DNA of 30,970 bases from Rodentolepis nana (Eukaryota; Platyhelminthes; Cestoda; Cyclophyllidea; Hymenolepididae): the NCBI GenBank assembly GCA_900617975.1, contig UZAE01012371.1:13309-44278 (forward strand). The letters run 5' to 3'. Position 1 is the first letter of the stretch; the number at the start of each line of letters is the position of its first letter. The position numbers and the translations under genes are program-made. Below, piece by piece: positions 22,401 to 29,954 of this stretch. The notes under the pieces were generated by a model, which made no database searches, had not been told where the DNA came from, and saw nothing but the letters and a program-made list of their open reading frames with translations.

Positions 22401-25400
22401 ATTTACGGAGTTATGAAAGATGCAAGATTAGTAATATAACGTGTTTACCTACTCTTTTTTTACGTAGCTTGCGTTAATCCACTTCCCCTCCTCTCCCTTT
22501 TCCAACTCCTGTCAACAAGTGTTTTAACTTGCTTTTGTTTAGGTATCTAATCCTGTTGTCGTGGCAAATTTGTAGAATTTCATTCCATTTTCGTCCTTTT
22601 TTCCCACCATTGTATTTCGTAATTCTACACGACGTACAGGCCCCATCGTGTTAATTCGCGCTACTATTTATTAGCGAGTAGTTAGTGCATATTAAGTCCC
22701 CAAATTCATGTTTGTGTCTGCATCATTTCAGCGTACTGAAGTGGTCAATCTCCTTATGAAGCATCGTCTCTTGCCTGTGAATCAAACCGGAGGCGAGAGT
22801 GTCCTCGTAGAGTTTCGATTAAACTCTCAGCGCTATCAGCTCTACTTAACTCGCACTCAGAAGGCCGATCTAGAGAGTCTCATCTACACTCTGCCAACAA
22901 ACCAAAAGAAGGCCGATGTTCTATTAGTGTACCAGACTGAGCAGATGCGTTTCTTTGCCACACATCCTCGACCTGCGCCTCCAGTTGCTGCTCAATTACG
23001 ACTTGTGCGCCCTCCTGTCAATCAGATTGCTCATGCGGCTCCCCAACCAGGGATTGCTCAATCTACTCAAGTGCAACCACCTCCTCAATCTAGACTACCC
23101 CTTCCAATGTGTGTATTGGCTCCTGCACCTCCATTGGCTCCTAATTCAGCTGGGAATTCCACTGGTAAGCTATTGCTACTTATATACTCTTTGAGTTCAT
23201 GATCACTGAGAGAAAAAAACTGTTGTGTCAAGTTATTTAGGGGACCAGTGAATTTTTCTGAGCTGCCACCCTTCTAACTTCTTACAATTTTCACTCCACA
23301 CCAAGACAATGAGATATTGTTGGTTGAAGGGCTTTATTACGTGCAAGGATAAAGCTTGAAGCTTGGGCGAGCATGAAAGCGGATGTTAGAAAGTGCCGTG
23401 TGATTTTACAGAGAGAATCTATAGTTTAATGTTGAAAATAATCTGTTTGAGGCGGCTGACTACAGATGGTTATTCATCCAGGTCATATTGGCAGCGTAAA
23501 CTTTCATTTCGCACTGTTATGGACAATTAGCTTGGAGAGAAGCAGGGTATTCTATGTTTGTTCTGTTGAAGGACTCACATTCTATCATTCTTCTCATGAT
23601 CATAGTGGTTAGCCATTCGCATCGCTGAGTGCGTGTCGATCTCATGAATTTTGACCTAACAGACATTCAAGTTGTTGTCAAAATTCTATTAAAGAATGTG
23701 TTTTTCAACATGTCAGTAAGAAAGAGGAGTAACTTATTAAGCTATTATCTTGGAGTGTGTTTTGGAGTCTTTGGATGAAAGGTACACATTCTATCAATTA
23801 TTTTGTGTTTGTTAGTGATGTTGATGATTTCCGTCATAGTTTCTGACTTTGCTACGAAAATTTATTAAAGCATAAAATCAAATGACAACATTACTTCCTT
23901 TTCAAGATTCTGGATCCAAGTGTCTGCCTGTGAAAGTGTCCGTTATTGGTCCTTCAATTCCCATAGTTCGACCTGCGCCTCCACAATCAGCGGCTCCGGC
24001 TGTAAGTCGAACAGCTCCTCAAAAAACACCGAATCCTCTTTCTCAACCATCTGCTCAACAACTGCGTCGACACAATGCAGTACGGGATCTGTTTCACGCG
24101 GACCAAATGACCTCGAATGCTCGGCCACCTGTTTCATCATCAACAGATGATGCTGGCGATGTGTCCACCAAGCCGCTCCCGACATTGGAGGAGCTAGTTA
24201 ATCTCCTCGCTCCTTATCATGTCCACCAGGACATGGATAATTCACCTGAAGCCCTAGAGAAGGGTATTTTAGAAAGGGTTTTCTAATCATCAAATAACGG
24301 GGAATGTTTTATTTATGTTTTATTTTTCCTTTTCAGTGGATGATATATTGGATAAGGCTTTTGGTCAACTCAATACTAGGAAATGCCAGACTGTGGACGC
24401 TATTAATTCCATCCTCTGTGTGGAGAAATGGGTAGGTTGTTTCCTTTTGCTTTGTTAATATATGTAGGTAACGGTAGTAGATCAACCAATCACGATTAAC
24501 ATACTTTGAGTATTTTACATAAGTAGGCCATCCCCGAGGAGGCTGAAGGGCCACCGCAATTTATTAAGAAGCCCTAAAAATTTATTTGCCATTTGTGTCC
24601 AGTCGGTCGGATTAGTAGTCTTTCTGAGCACGATTTCCCACCTGATTGCTGTATGGTTAGCGTTCACTTATATGAAGACGGAGGTTACTTCAAATGAACG
24701 GTGTGAATAGCTGCACTAGTTAAAATTGTTAAATTGAGTCTGCGAGGACCCCAAAATTCTACTCCCCTGTTCATAGAGACTGCTGTAAATGCCCCTCTTC
24801 AACTCACCTAGGATTGACTGCTTAATTTAACTGGTCATGTGAGCTTGTTTGCACAATTCCTCTTTGTAAAAAAAGTTTCTTGAATCAATTCGTACTTTAA
24901 CTTCTTATAAATTAAAATATTTGACATCATGTGATCTGAACTGCACCACTGTTCGCGTGGTCGAAAAATCCATGTAACTGTTGACTTAATTTTCAGAAAC
25001 CAAGATGAGAGGAAGTTTTAATCTCTTTGCAGCTACCTTCAAGACTAGTACATTGATTACTAAGCCCGTATAGCTGAGCCAAAGCATATCTAAACTTGAT
25101 CAGCTTGGCCATAATAAGCTCCCTCTCGAAAGGCTTAATGAAATTTGTCTGATCCCACCTCTATTCTGTAAACATCCAACCAGTCGTGGCTGCCTTTGTA
25201 CTCTATTATTCTTTCCCCTACAGCAACTAATGGAACGTCCGTCTGTCGACCGGATACCACTCACCCGAATATTAAGAGACAGTGAAAGCGAGCGTTTGGA
25301 GGCTGAGCGGACCGCTTTCAATAAAATCAAGACCCTTATGGCTGAGGGAGCACAGCCTCCATCGGCCAAGAGAATTCGTCAGTTACTGGAAGATGCTGCG

Positions 25401-27662
25401 CCCGACTTCATTACTCTTGAATTCGACGAAAACGGCAACTCCAGACCAGCTGCTCTTCAACTTGAGGACGAGGTAGAGGAAAAGAAGCCTCCAAAACCGC
25501 GGGAACAAATAGACTTGGAAACCCCTCGAGGTATTCCACCTGACTCCGCATGGCCAACCTGGGAGATAGGCAATATGAATATTGACGCTGATGATGATGG
25601 TGATATTGGTTTTCGACCCCCGTCTCCTGATGTCGATATAGCAAACGTAGTGGTGGAGGAGGATGAAGTCCAGGATATTAGTCTGAATAATTTCGGTGAA
25701 CATGGTTCTATCCCTCCACTCAATAGTTTATCAATGGTAAATACTTCATCTTGAACCTCATTAATGTTTGCTTAAATATGCACCAATGGTGCAGTGGTTT
25801 ATGTGATCGTTTAAGAGGTCATGGATTCAGCACTCATTGATGTACATTCAATGAGTGGAATCGGTTGACTACTGGTGGGATCTGATGGAGAATCCCCCTT
25901 AATGTTACTTCTTTATTCAAAATGAGTTTTGCGAAACATTTTTTCCTAAACGACTTGAAAGCTATGTGTTGGCATAAAAGGGGCGGTAACTGTAGCATAT
26001 TGTGAAATAAGTACAAGACCTGCACTCATTCAAATCAATTTAAGCCTAGTCTAAAAGGGATTTTATTATGTGGTCTGACATTGAGACCTCGGCTACCACA
26101 AAGGGCTCTGGAATTCTCCTCAATGGGCTTTGGAACCATTTTAGGCTTTTATCCCTTATTTTGGGGGTAGGGATATTTCTTATAAAGTATCTAGAATTAA
26201 TATCAAATTGACTTCGGGCTTTACATAGCGAAGGAACATCAAAGTCAAATAAAAGTGGAGAAGGGGAAGAGAAGTGAGATTCACAGATGTAAAAGAGACA
26301 AACACAAAGGTAGGGACAGAGGTGAGATGAGTACTGTGGAAGTTGTGGAATATGACACATAGTGGGGTGAAGGTAGTTTGTAGTTAGAAGTCAACTGCCG
26401 GTTATTGGACTTTGCCGTATGAGTATACGTTGCCCAGGGTGCATCACTTGGAGGTAAGTCTATCGCACACCTCAGCATCTAGAATAGGTATATCGAAAGG
26501 AGGAGAGAGGTAGCGTTGATCGACTTTTGCGTAAGTACTTGTCCTGGGAGAGAACAAAAAAGTTCTGTTTCATTGTATGGTTAAAAATATGAGGACGGAA
26601 TGGTATCTCAAATTAAAAAAAAACAACTTAACCAATGCAGAGTATACGTCGATGGATGTCGAACAACTCTACGCCGGACATATTAACCACTGCGACGCCG
26701 GCACACTCAACTGTATTTTTTTCCTAGTGAGCTAAAAAGAGGATGTCACGTGGTCATTACACTCTTTTGATAAAAATGTTCCGAATAGATATCGAGTTGT
26801 AACAAAGGTTGTCTTTATGTTAGACAAATAATGTTATATTTCGATTAGGATTTGACTTTTATCAGGTAATTCGAATAAGTTGGATTATCATCACTTTGAT
26901 TGACTCTGCAGCTGCACCTCTGAGTTGTGAAATGGAAGGCTGCCATTCCCCCCTCCCCTCCCCCCACCCTTCCATAAGAATTCTGCGTCAATTGGGCAAT
27001 CGGCTAAAGCTGAAATTGTTATGATGCCAAATTAGTGCGCCAAAATTGAATTCTTCCCACTTTTCGAATACCCGCCTTTGTTTCTAACTTACAGTGAACT
27101 ATTGGCCAGATTCATCTCATAGTTTAAGGAGAAGTGCAAGGTTTTCTCCCGGATATGAGAGTTGGAGACCAAGTTGGGACAAGAGTGATGTAAAAGTGGA
27201 TTGAAGGATTTTGGGAACGTGCGACCGATCAGCTTGGAGGTATTTGTAGTTAATATCTGAACTGGCTACCATCTACGCTTGTTATGAAATCACCAATGTT
27301 GAATAATCGACTCTAGGTTTGTAAATCTGATTATGCTTTATTGAACTCGATCACATTTATCCTCTGTGTTAATCAACAAGGGGGTTGAGGTTGCCCTTTA
27401 GTTTCTGATGCTTTCATTTCTAACATACCTCTAGACCTTTTGCAGTAGTTAGTTATATGAGCCGTGCTTTGATATGTATATGTAGTGATACATTTTTTTT
27501 CCACATCATTTTCAGGAATTTCTCCCTCCCAGTACGTCAAGGACAGAAATGCCAAGCAAATATCAAAGGCAGTCAACCGAAGAAGACGGATCTTGCCAAC
27601 GATTAAAACATTCGGAAGATCCTACTGTAGATGAAGCGATTCGGAGTATAATCGACTTATAG
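16453..27662 (+). CDS. BICRA: BICRA/GLTSCR1-family subunit of the non-canonical BAF remodeller, about 11 exons
   Basis: Proteins of this family (vertebrate BICRA and BICRAL) are defining subunits of the BRD9-containing ncBAF (GBAF) SWI/SNF complex and act in the nucleus. My preferred coding exons are 16453-16466, 16690-17025, 17096-17364, 18146-18220, 19828-20330, 20409-20429, 22732-23164, 23907-24263, 24337-24431, 25224-25736 and 27516-27662. They total 2763 nt, or 920 aa, with consistent phases and GT-AG introns. The protein has a long Gln/Pro/Ser-rich N-terminal half, a predicted helix (about aa 311-356), a compact module (407-483) and the GLTSCR1 domain (about 637-735), recognised by PTLEELVNLLAPYHVHQD against PSFEDALHRLLPYHVYQG in human. 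The C terminus VDEAIRSIIDL resembles human EHLQSAIDSILNL. Family assignment is firm; exons 1, 3, 4 and the start of 5 are less certain. Human BICRA is longer, mostly through disordered sequence. Confidence 0.88.
16690..17364 (+). other. BICRA: BICRA-like exons 2-3, Gln/Pro-rich
   Basis: Exon 2 (16690-17025) follows the acceptor CTACCTTAAG and ends GQQIFLA plus two bases. After a 70-nt intron, exon 3 (from 17096) continues NPQQNGFVIAQPQG. The sequence is rich in Gln, Pro and Ser and is probably disordered and activation-domain-like. The exon 3 end is uncertain: donor at 17365 (phase 1) fits the 75-nt exon 4, while GTAGCA at 17328 (phase 0) would fit direct joining to 19818. Confidence 0.7.
17365..18145 (+). 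other. BICRA-like intron 3, 781 nt
   Basis: The intron is T-rich. A 101-codon frame at 17827-18132 is hydrophobic and Cys-rich but reflects the T-rich composition and is not supported as a gene. Confidence 0.55.
18146..18220 (+). other. BICRA: Candidate 75-nt exon 4 of the BICRA-like gene
   Basis: A good acceptor (TATTTTAAACAG) and a strong donor (GTAAGTTGAG) frame exactly 75 nt. Only one of three frames is open, reading RIGEWTTAHLTSDSRSNGE and onward. It is the frame that joins both exon 3 ending at 17364 and exon 5 starting at 19828. Because it is 25 codons long, it could be included or skipped without a frame change if those two sites are used. It has no homology that I recognise. Confidence 0.5.
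18221..19827 (+). other. BICRA-like intron 4, 1607 nt, with a 16-base G run
   Basis: A run of 16 G residues lies at 18641-18656. The rest is AT-rich with nothing that I can identify. The alternative acceptor TTTGTACAG ends at 19817. Confidence 0.55.
19828..20429 (+). other. BICRA: BICRA-like exons 5-6, including a 21-nt microexon
   Basis: Exon 5 (19828-20330) encodes a Pro/Thr-rich stretch, then SVLRQLNQEISNLQN and QKTRLQKLVDARDKVQRS, a charged helix likely to form a coiled coil (about aa 311-356). After a 78-nt intron, microexon 6 (20409-20429) encodes only PLRSLKP between TTTCTTGCAG and GTGAGC. Reading past the microexon donor meets TAG within five codons. Phases are 0 on both sides. Confidence 0.72.
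20430..22731 (+). other. BICRA-like intron 6, 2302 nt
   Basis: This is the longest intron of the gene. It contains a tRNA-like SINE head at about 20700-20870, listed separately. No other exon or element is evident, though small exons could be missed. Confidence 0.6.
20700..20870 (+). repeat. tRNA-derived SINE-like element
   Basis: The start resembles a tRNA gene: an A-box-like segment (GCGCGCAACGG, 20704-20714) precedes a B-box-like GGTTCGATGG (from about 20746) by roughly 43 nt, the spacing in tRNAs. The intervening sequence does not fold into a proper anticodon arm, so it is not a functional tRNA. A non-tRNA body appears to follow. The end is not defined and I found no clear target-site duplication. 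Confidence 0.55.
22732..23164 (+). other. BICRA: BICRA-like exon 7, compact module plus Pro-rich linker
   Basis: The exon opens RTEVVNLLMKHRLLP and continues through LVEFRLNSQRYQLYLTR to ADVLLVYQTEQMRFF (about aa 407-483). This part has the mixed hydrophobic and charged pattern of a folded domain, in contrast to the Pro/Gln-rich sequence after it. I do not recognise the fold. Phase 0 in, phase 1 out at GTAAGC. Confidence 0.88.
23165..23906 (+). other. BICRA-like intron 7, 742 nt
   Basis: A weak tRNA-like head lies at about 23595-23660 (TAGTGGTTAGC followed by GTCGATCTC). It looks like an old, decayed SINE. Nothing else is seen. Confidence 0.5.
23595..23660 (+). repeat. Decayed tRNA-like SINE head
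   Basis: An A-box-like segment (23599-23609) is followed about 35 nt later by a B-box-like GTCGATCTC with one base missing. Both boxes deviate from consensus, so the call rests on their spacing and on similar heads at 20700, 24646 and 25787. Confidence 0.3.
23907..24431 (+). other. BICRA: BICRA-like exons 8-9, first part of the GLTSCR1 domain
   Basis: Exon 8 (23907-24263) starts DSGSKCLPVKVSVIG, runs through a Pro/Ser/Gln linker and ends with LEELVNLLAPYHVHQDMDN, the hallmark start of the GLTSCR1 domain. After a 73-nt intron, exon 9 (24337-24431) gives VDDILDKAFGQLNTRK to CVEKW, matching VDEEFETVSTQLLKRTQ in human BICRA. In vertebrates this domain mediates assembly into the ncBAF complex. 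Confidence 0.9.
24432..25223 (+). other. BICRA-like intron 9, 792 nt
   Basis: A degenerate tRNA-like head lies at about 24646-24700 (TTGCTGTATGG, then GAGGTTACTTC about 38 nt on). The acceptor is the clear TTTCCCCTACAG. Nothing else is seen. Confidence 0.5.
24646..24700 (+). repeat. Decayed tRNA-like SINE head
   Basis: A and B box-like motifs with tRNA-like spacing are visible but both carry mismatches. The body of the element cannot be delimited. Confidence 0.25.
25224..25736 (+). other. BICRA: BICRA-like exon 10, end of GLTSCR1 domain and acidic tail
   Basis: The exon starts QLMERPSVDRIPLTRIL and RDSESERLEAERTAFNKIK, corresponding to EMVMIDRMFIQEEKTTLALDK in human. It continues with a helical LLEDAAPDFITLEF and an acidic stretch (IDADDDGDIG, VVVEEDEVQD). 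The donor GTAAAT at 25737 lies 18 nt before an in-frame TGA at 25752-25754. If that donor were not used, the protein would end here after VNTSS, so an alternative short C terminus is possible. Confidence 0.85.
25787..25890 (+). repeat. tRNA-derived SINE-like element
   Basis: TGGTGCAGTGG (25787-25797) is a perfect fit to the pol III A-box consensus. A B-box-like GGATTCAGCAC follows about 37 nt on. The head is not a functional tRNA. The boundaries of the body are uncertain. Confidence 0.5.
26198..26476 (-). mobile_element. Dispersed retroposon, copy 3 (antisense in BICRA-like intron 10)
   Basis: On the minus strand it begins GAGGTGTGCGATAGACTTAC and reads CAIDLPPSDAPWATY, matching copies 1 and 2. 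It ends shortly after GCCCGAAGTC, lacking the last part of the usual tail. A perfect 9-bp direct repeat ATCTAGAAT (26189-26197 and 26477-26485) flanks it, which supports a bounded insertion. On the plus strand its head presents GAG|GTAAGT at 26451-26459, a strong splice donor in the sense direction of the host gene. Confidence 0.75.
27516..27662 (+). other. BICRA: BICRA-like last exon
   Basis: The acceptor CATTTTCAG joins the phase-0 donor of exon 10. The exon reads EFLPPSTSRTEMPSK and ends VDEAIRSIIDL then TAG. The similarity of this end to the C-terminal helix of human BICRA (LQSAIDSIL) is the main support, as the exon was found by joining frames. Confidence 0.75.
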
Positions 27663-27994
27663 AAAGAAGGAGAGATATTCAAATACTTGTATATACATAG
27701 ACAAATAATGAGAATGTACAGTGCAAGAACAAAATCGGATGCATATTGGGTTGACTTTCCATCGTCTCTTGACCGGTCTCCTTAACATCAAATTGCTCTC
27801 TCCCCCTCCCCCNGAGGTAGTTTTGGTAAACAGAGGAGAATCGGTTCATTTAATTCGCTTAAAGATGGTCACTATTTGTGAATGACTGACTTTTCCGTAG
27901 TAGTTTTCGAGTAATTTAATCCTTTTGGAACAAATTGTTATTTTTTTGAGCACTTACTATCCATTATTGTTGTCTACTTCGTAAAAAAGCAGGC
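27663..27994 (+). promoter_or_regulatory. Short spacer between the BICRA-like gene and PPCS
   Basis: This 332-nt spacer must hold the 3' end of the BICRA-like transcript and the start of the PPCS transcript. It has no AATAAA or ATTAAA. A C/T-rich tract lies at about 27797-27812, next to the one undetermined base (N at 27813). AAAAAAGCAG ends 2 nt before the PPCS ATG. Confidence 0.6.
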
Positions 27995-28188
27995 ATGGAT
28001 TCACTCGAGACATGGCTAGATAGAGAGACGTCAGAATTCAGTTCATCAAACGACTGGCAAGACTTCACACACCGAACTCGGGACTTTGTGAAGAGGTGTG
28101 GCTCGGGATTTCGAATCGCTTGTGTGGCATCGGGAGGAACAACTGCGCCACTGGAGAAAAATACAGTCCGATTTATCGACAACTTCAG
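27995..28188 (+). CDS. PPCS: Phosphopantothenoylcysteine synthetase, exon 1 only (partial)
   Basis: PPCS joins 4'-phosphopantothenate with cysteine in the second step of coenzyme A synthesis, in the cytosol; the animal enzyme uses ATP. The exon encodes MDSLETWLDRE and then RIACVASGGTTAPLEKNTVRF followed by IDNF, which matches VTSGGTKVPLE and VRFLDNFSSG of human PPCS and includes the nucleotide-binding SGGT loop. The donor GTATGT leaves two bases (AG) that would complete the expected Ser of DNFS, so phase 2 is right. About 65 of roughly 310 residues are encoded here. I found no exon starting SGxRG in the rest of the window, so the next exon should lie beyond 30970, giving an intron of at least 2.8 kb. 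The ATG is 2 nt after an AG. Confidence 0.85.
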
Positions 28189-28520
28189 GTATGTTGAAAA
28201 GCACCTTTTTTTCTACTAAGTAAGTCCGATAGATTGATACTAACGGTATTGTTTTACGAAGAAAATGGTTATATAAAATAAGATATATATATATATATAT
28301 TGACGAATTTTTGGGCTCAATTGGATATTTCCTTTCCATTGTATTGAATATCGACTATGTGAACTAAGTGAATTCTGCAACTTTTCTTTTCCGCGTTAAC
28401 AAAGAGAACTCTTTATTCTTATATTTGGCTGTGATGTCGGCTCGTTGACTTTAAGAGGCACAATTTCAGTAATTTTTAAAGCTAATACACGAAATGCTGT
28501 TCGGACAAGGACATTTTTGA
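28189..28520 (+). other. Start of PPCS intron 1
   Basis: The stretch contains an AT dinucleotide run (28283-28300). Nothing else is recognisable. The intron should continue to and past the window end, so the retroposons at 28532-29920 are probably intronic. Confidence 0.55.
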
Positions 28521-28531
28521 GAAGAGAATAT

Positions 28532-28717
28532 TTATTTATTCTTATCAGAGGCAGGTTCTATGATAGTTATCATAAGCCCCTTAGCAGACTTCGGGCTTAG
28601 CAGAAGGGGGGGAACACACACACATATATAGGCTTTAAAATAGTTAGCGTTAACGTATACTCAATCGACAAAAATGTCAATAAATCGGCAGTTGACTTCA
28701 AACTATCATGACCAGCC
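28532..28717 (-). mobile_element. Dispersed retroposon, copy 4, 5'-inverted
   Basis: The left part (about 28532-28625) is the element's 3' tail on the minus strand: reversed, it gives AGCCCGAAGTC, then ATGATAACTATCAT, CCTGCC and AATAAATAAA. The right part (about 28651-28712) is the element's internal head region on the plus strand, with CGTATACTCA and GGCAGTTGACTTCAAACTA. The two halves are therefore in opposite orientation, as left by twin-primed reverse transcription. Direct repeats of 11 bp with one mismatch (28521-28531 and 28718-28728) bound the whole. A CA run lies near the junction. Confidence 0.65.
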
Positions 28718-28728
28718 AGAAGGGAATA

Positions 28729-29230
28729 AAAGTATTGGATCTTTTGAGTTTTCTAAGCCTGCATTGAGGAGGAGTATGTTCTGCCATTTTCGTGTATTTT
28801 TTTACGTTTATCTTTCGGATACGGCAAGTAGGCAAAAAAGGAATTGGACACACGCAGACACTTCCCGTTTTTTAAGCTGCTCAAGAGAATGAAACGAAAA
28901 TGTTTCCATCCACAAAACCCCTCCTGGTGACCTAGCTATGGACATTAGGATTTTGGTGAAATTACCTTTCAATGCTTTAAAATCAAATTTTCACTACTAC
29001 GTAGGGGAGGGGAGGGGGGGGGACACTTTTTTCCCCTATATATTTTTACCGGTGAATATTCCGTTTTTTTCAGTTGTTAATTTCTCTGATTGAGCCTTAA
29101 GAGGGTGTGGAATTTTTTTAAGCGATTCTGCAATTCGGTTGCTGTCTTACTTTCCTCGCGGCTGCAGTAGCAGGCCCGAGGACAATGAAAGTTAGGCTTT
29201 TGAGCACTTCGTGAGTGATAATCTGGGTTT
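28729..29230. other. Gene-free stretch
   Basis: A G-rich patch lies at about 29003-29021. I see no exon or element. Confidence 0.5.
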
Positions 29231-29954
29231 TACTTATACTTGCATTGGGGAGTTCACCAACTCGATAGACTTACCTCCACGTGGTGCACCCTGGACAACG
29301 TATACTCATAGGACAAAAAGTCTATCACCCGGCATTCGATTTTGACTTCGATTTATTTTCTCACCTATTTGTCGTTAAAAAGAAACTATAATTCGAAAAT
29401 CATATTCATCATTCATGAAGTACAATTATTTAAAACGAAGAAGTCAAATTAGAAGTCAAAATTTTTGCAATGCATGGACCGCCCGATGTCTTTCCACACA
29501 ATGAAGGCCTTAATTAGAAGAGAATTCAAGACCTCAAGGTGCAACGAACTTAAAGCTCGAACAAAGGAGAAACAGTGGACAGTGGCATTCTCCGATATAG
29601 CCGACTGGCCAAGAATCGAAGCCGTTGCTGAGTTTAGACTACGCACCGGACACGATTGCTTGGCAAAACATCTTCACAGATTGGGAGTATACACTCAACG
29701 CACATGCCCTCTATGTTACCTACAGGAGGAAATGGGGAAGACCCACCTGATTCGATGTCCAGCCCTAGAGACAACGACGGAAAGCCAAAGATACTGGGAA
29801 GCAAGAAGACAGCTAATGAACTGCTATAAATGTATCCCCCCCCACCCATGGGGAAAGCTGAAGTCAAAGTTTAAGGGCTAATGATAAATATCACAAAGCC
29901 TGCCATTTGAAATAAATAAATACTTATACTTGCATAGGGGATTTCCCCAACTCG
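29231..29954 (+). mobile_element. LINE-derived insertion, copy 5, between 34-bp direct repeats
   Basis: Imperfect direct repeats of 34 bp (29231-29264 and 29921-29954, 3 mismatches) enclose a 656-bp insert. The insert begins ATAGACTTACCTCCACGTGG, that is, within the head of copies 1-3, and ends with CTAATGATAAATATCAC, a CCTGCCATTTGAAATAAATA tail. Between these shared ends it carries a 139-codon piece of a non-LTR retrotransposon protein (29465-29881). It links the short copies with a coding LINE. The direct repeats are longer than most LINE target-site duplications. Confidence 0.8.
29465..29881 (+). pseudogene. C-terminal fragment of a non-LTR retrotransposon reverse transcriptase protein
   Basis: This open frame of 138 residues plus stop matches the region after the reverse transcriptase domain in non-LTR elements. 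Recognisable parts are EFRLRTGHDCLAKHLHR and a zinc-knuckle-like CPLC...H...C with spacing C-X2-C-X9-H-X3-C (CPLC, then HLIRC). The catalytic reverse transcriptase and the endonuclease are absent, so it cannot mobilise itself. The frame is intact, which may mean recent insertion or chance survival. It could be of Jockey, R1 or CR1 type; the fragment is too short to decide. Confidence 0.75.

Larger units (their letters stand above)
25737..27515 (+). other. BICRA-like intron 10, 1779 nt, carrying two inserted repeats
   Basis: The intron holds a tRNA-like SINE (about 25787-25890) and an antisense copy of the dispersed retroposon (26198-26476). A C-rich tract lies near 26949-26970. No exon is supported. 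Confidence 0.6.

Noticed and set aside
25383..25723. Several minus-strand frames opposite BICRA-like exon 10
   Set aside because: They are antisense shadows of a long exon whose plus-strand frame matches the GLTSCR1 family.
28046..28339. Minus-strand frames opposite PPCS exon 1
   Set aside because: They are antisense shadows; the plus-strand frame carries the PPCS SGGT and DNF motifs.
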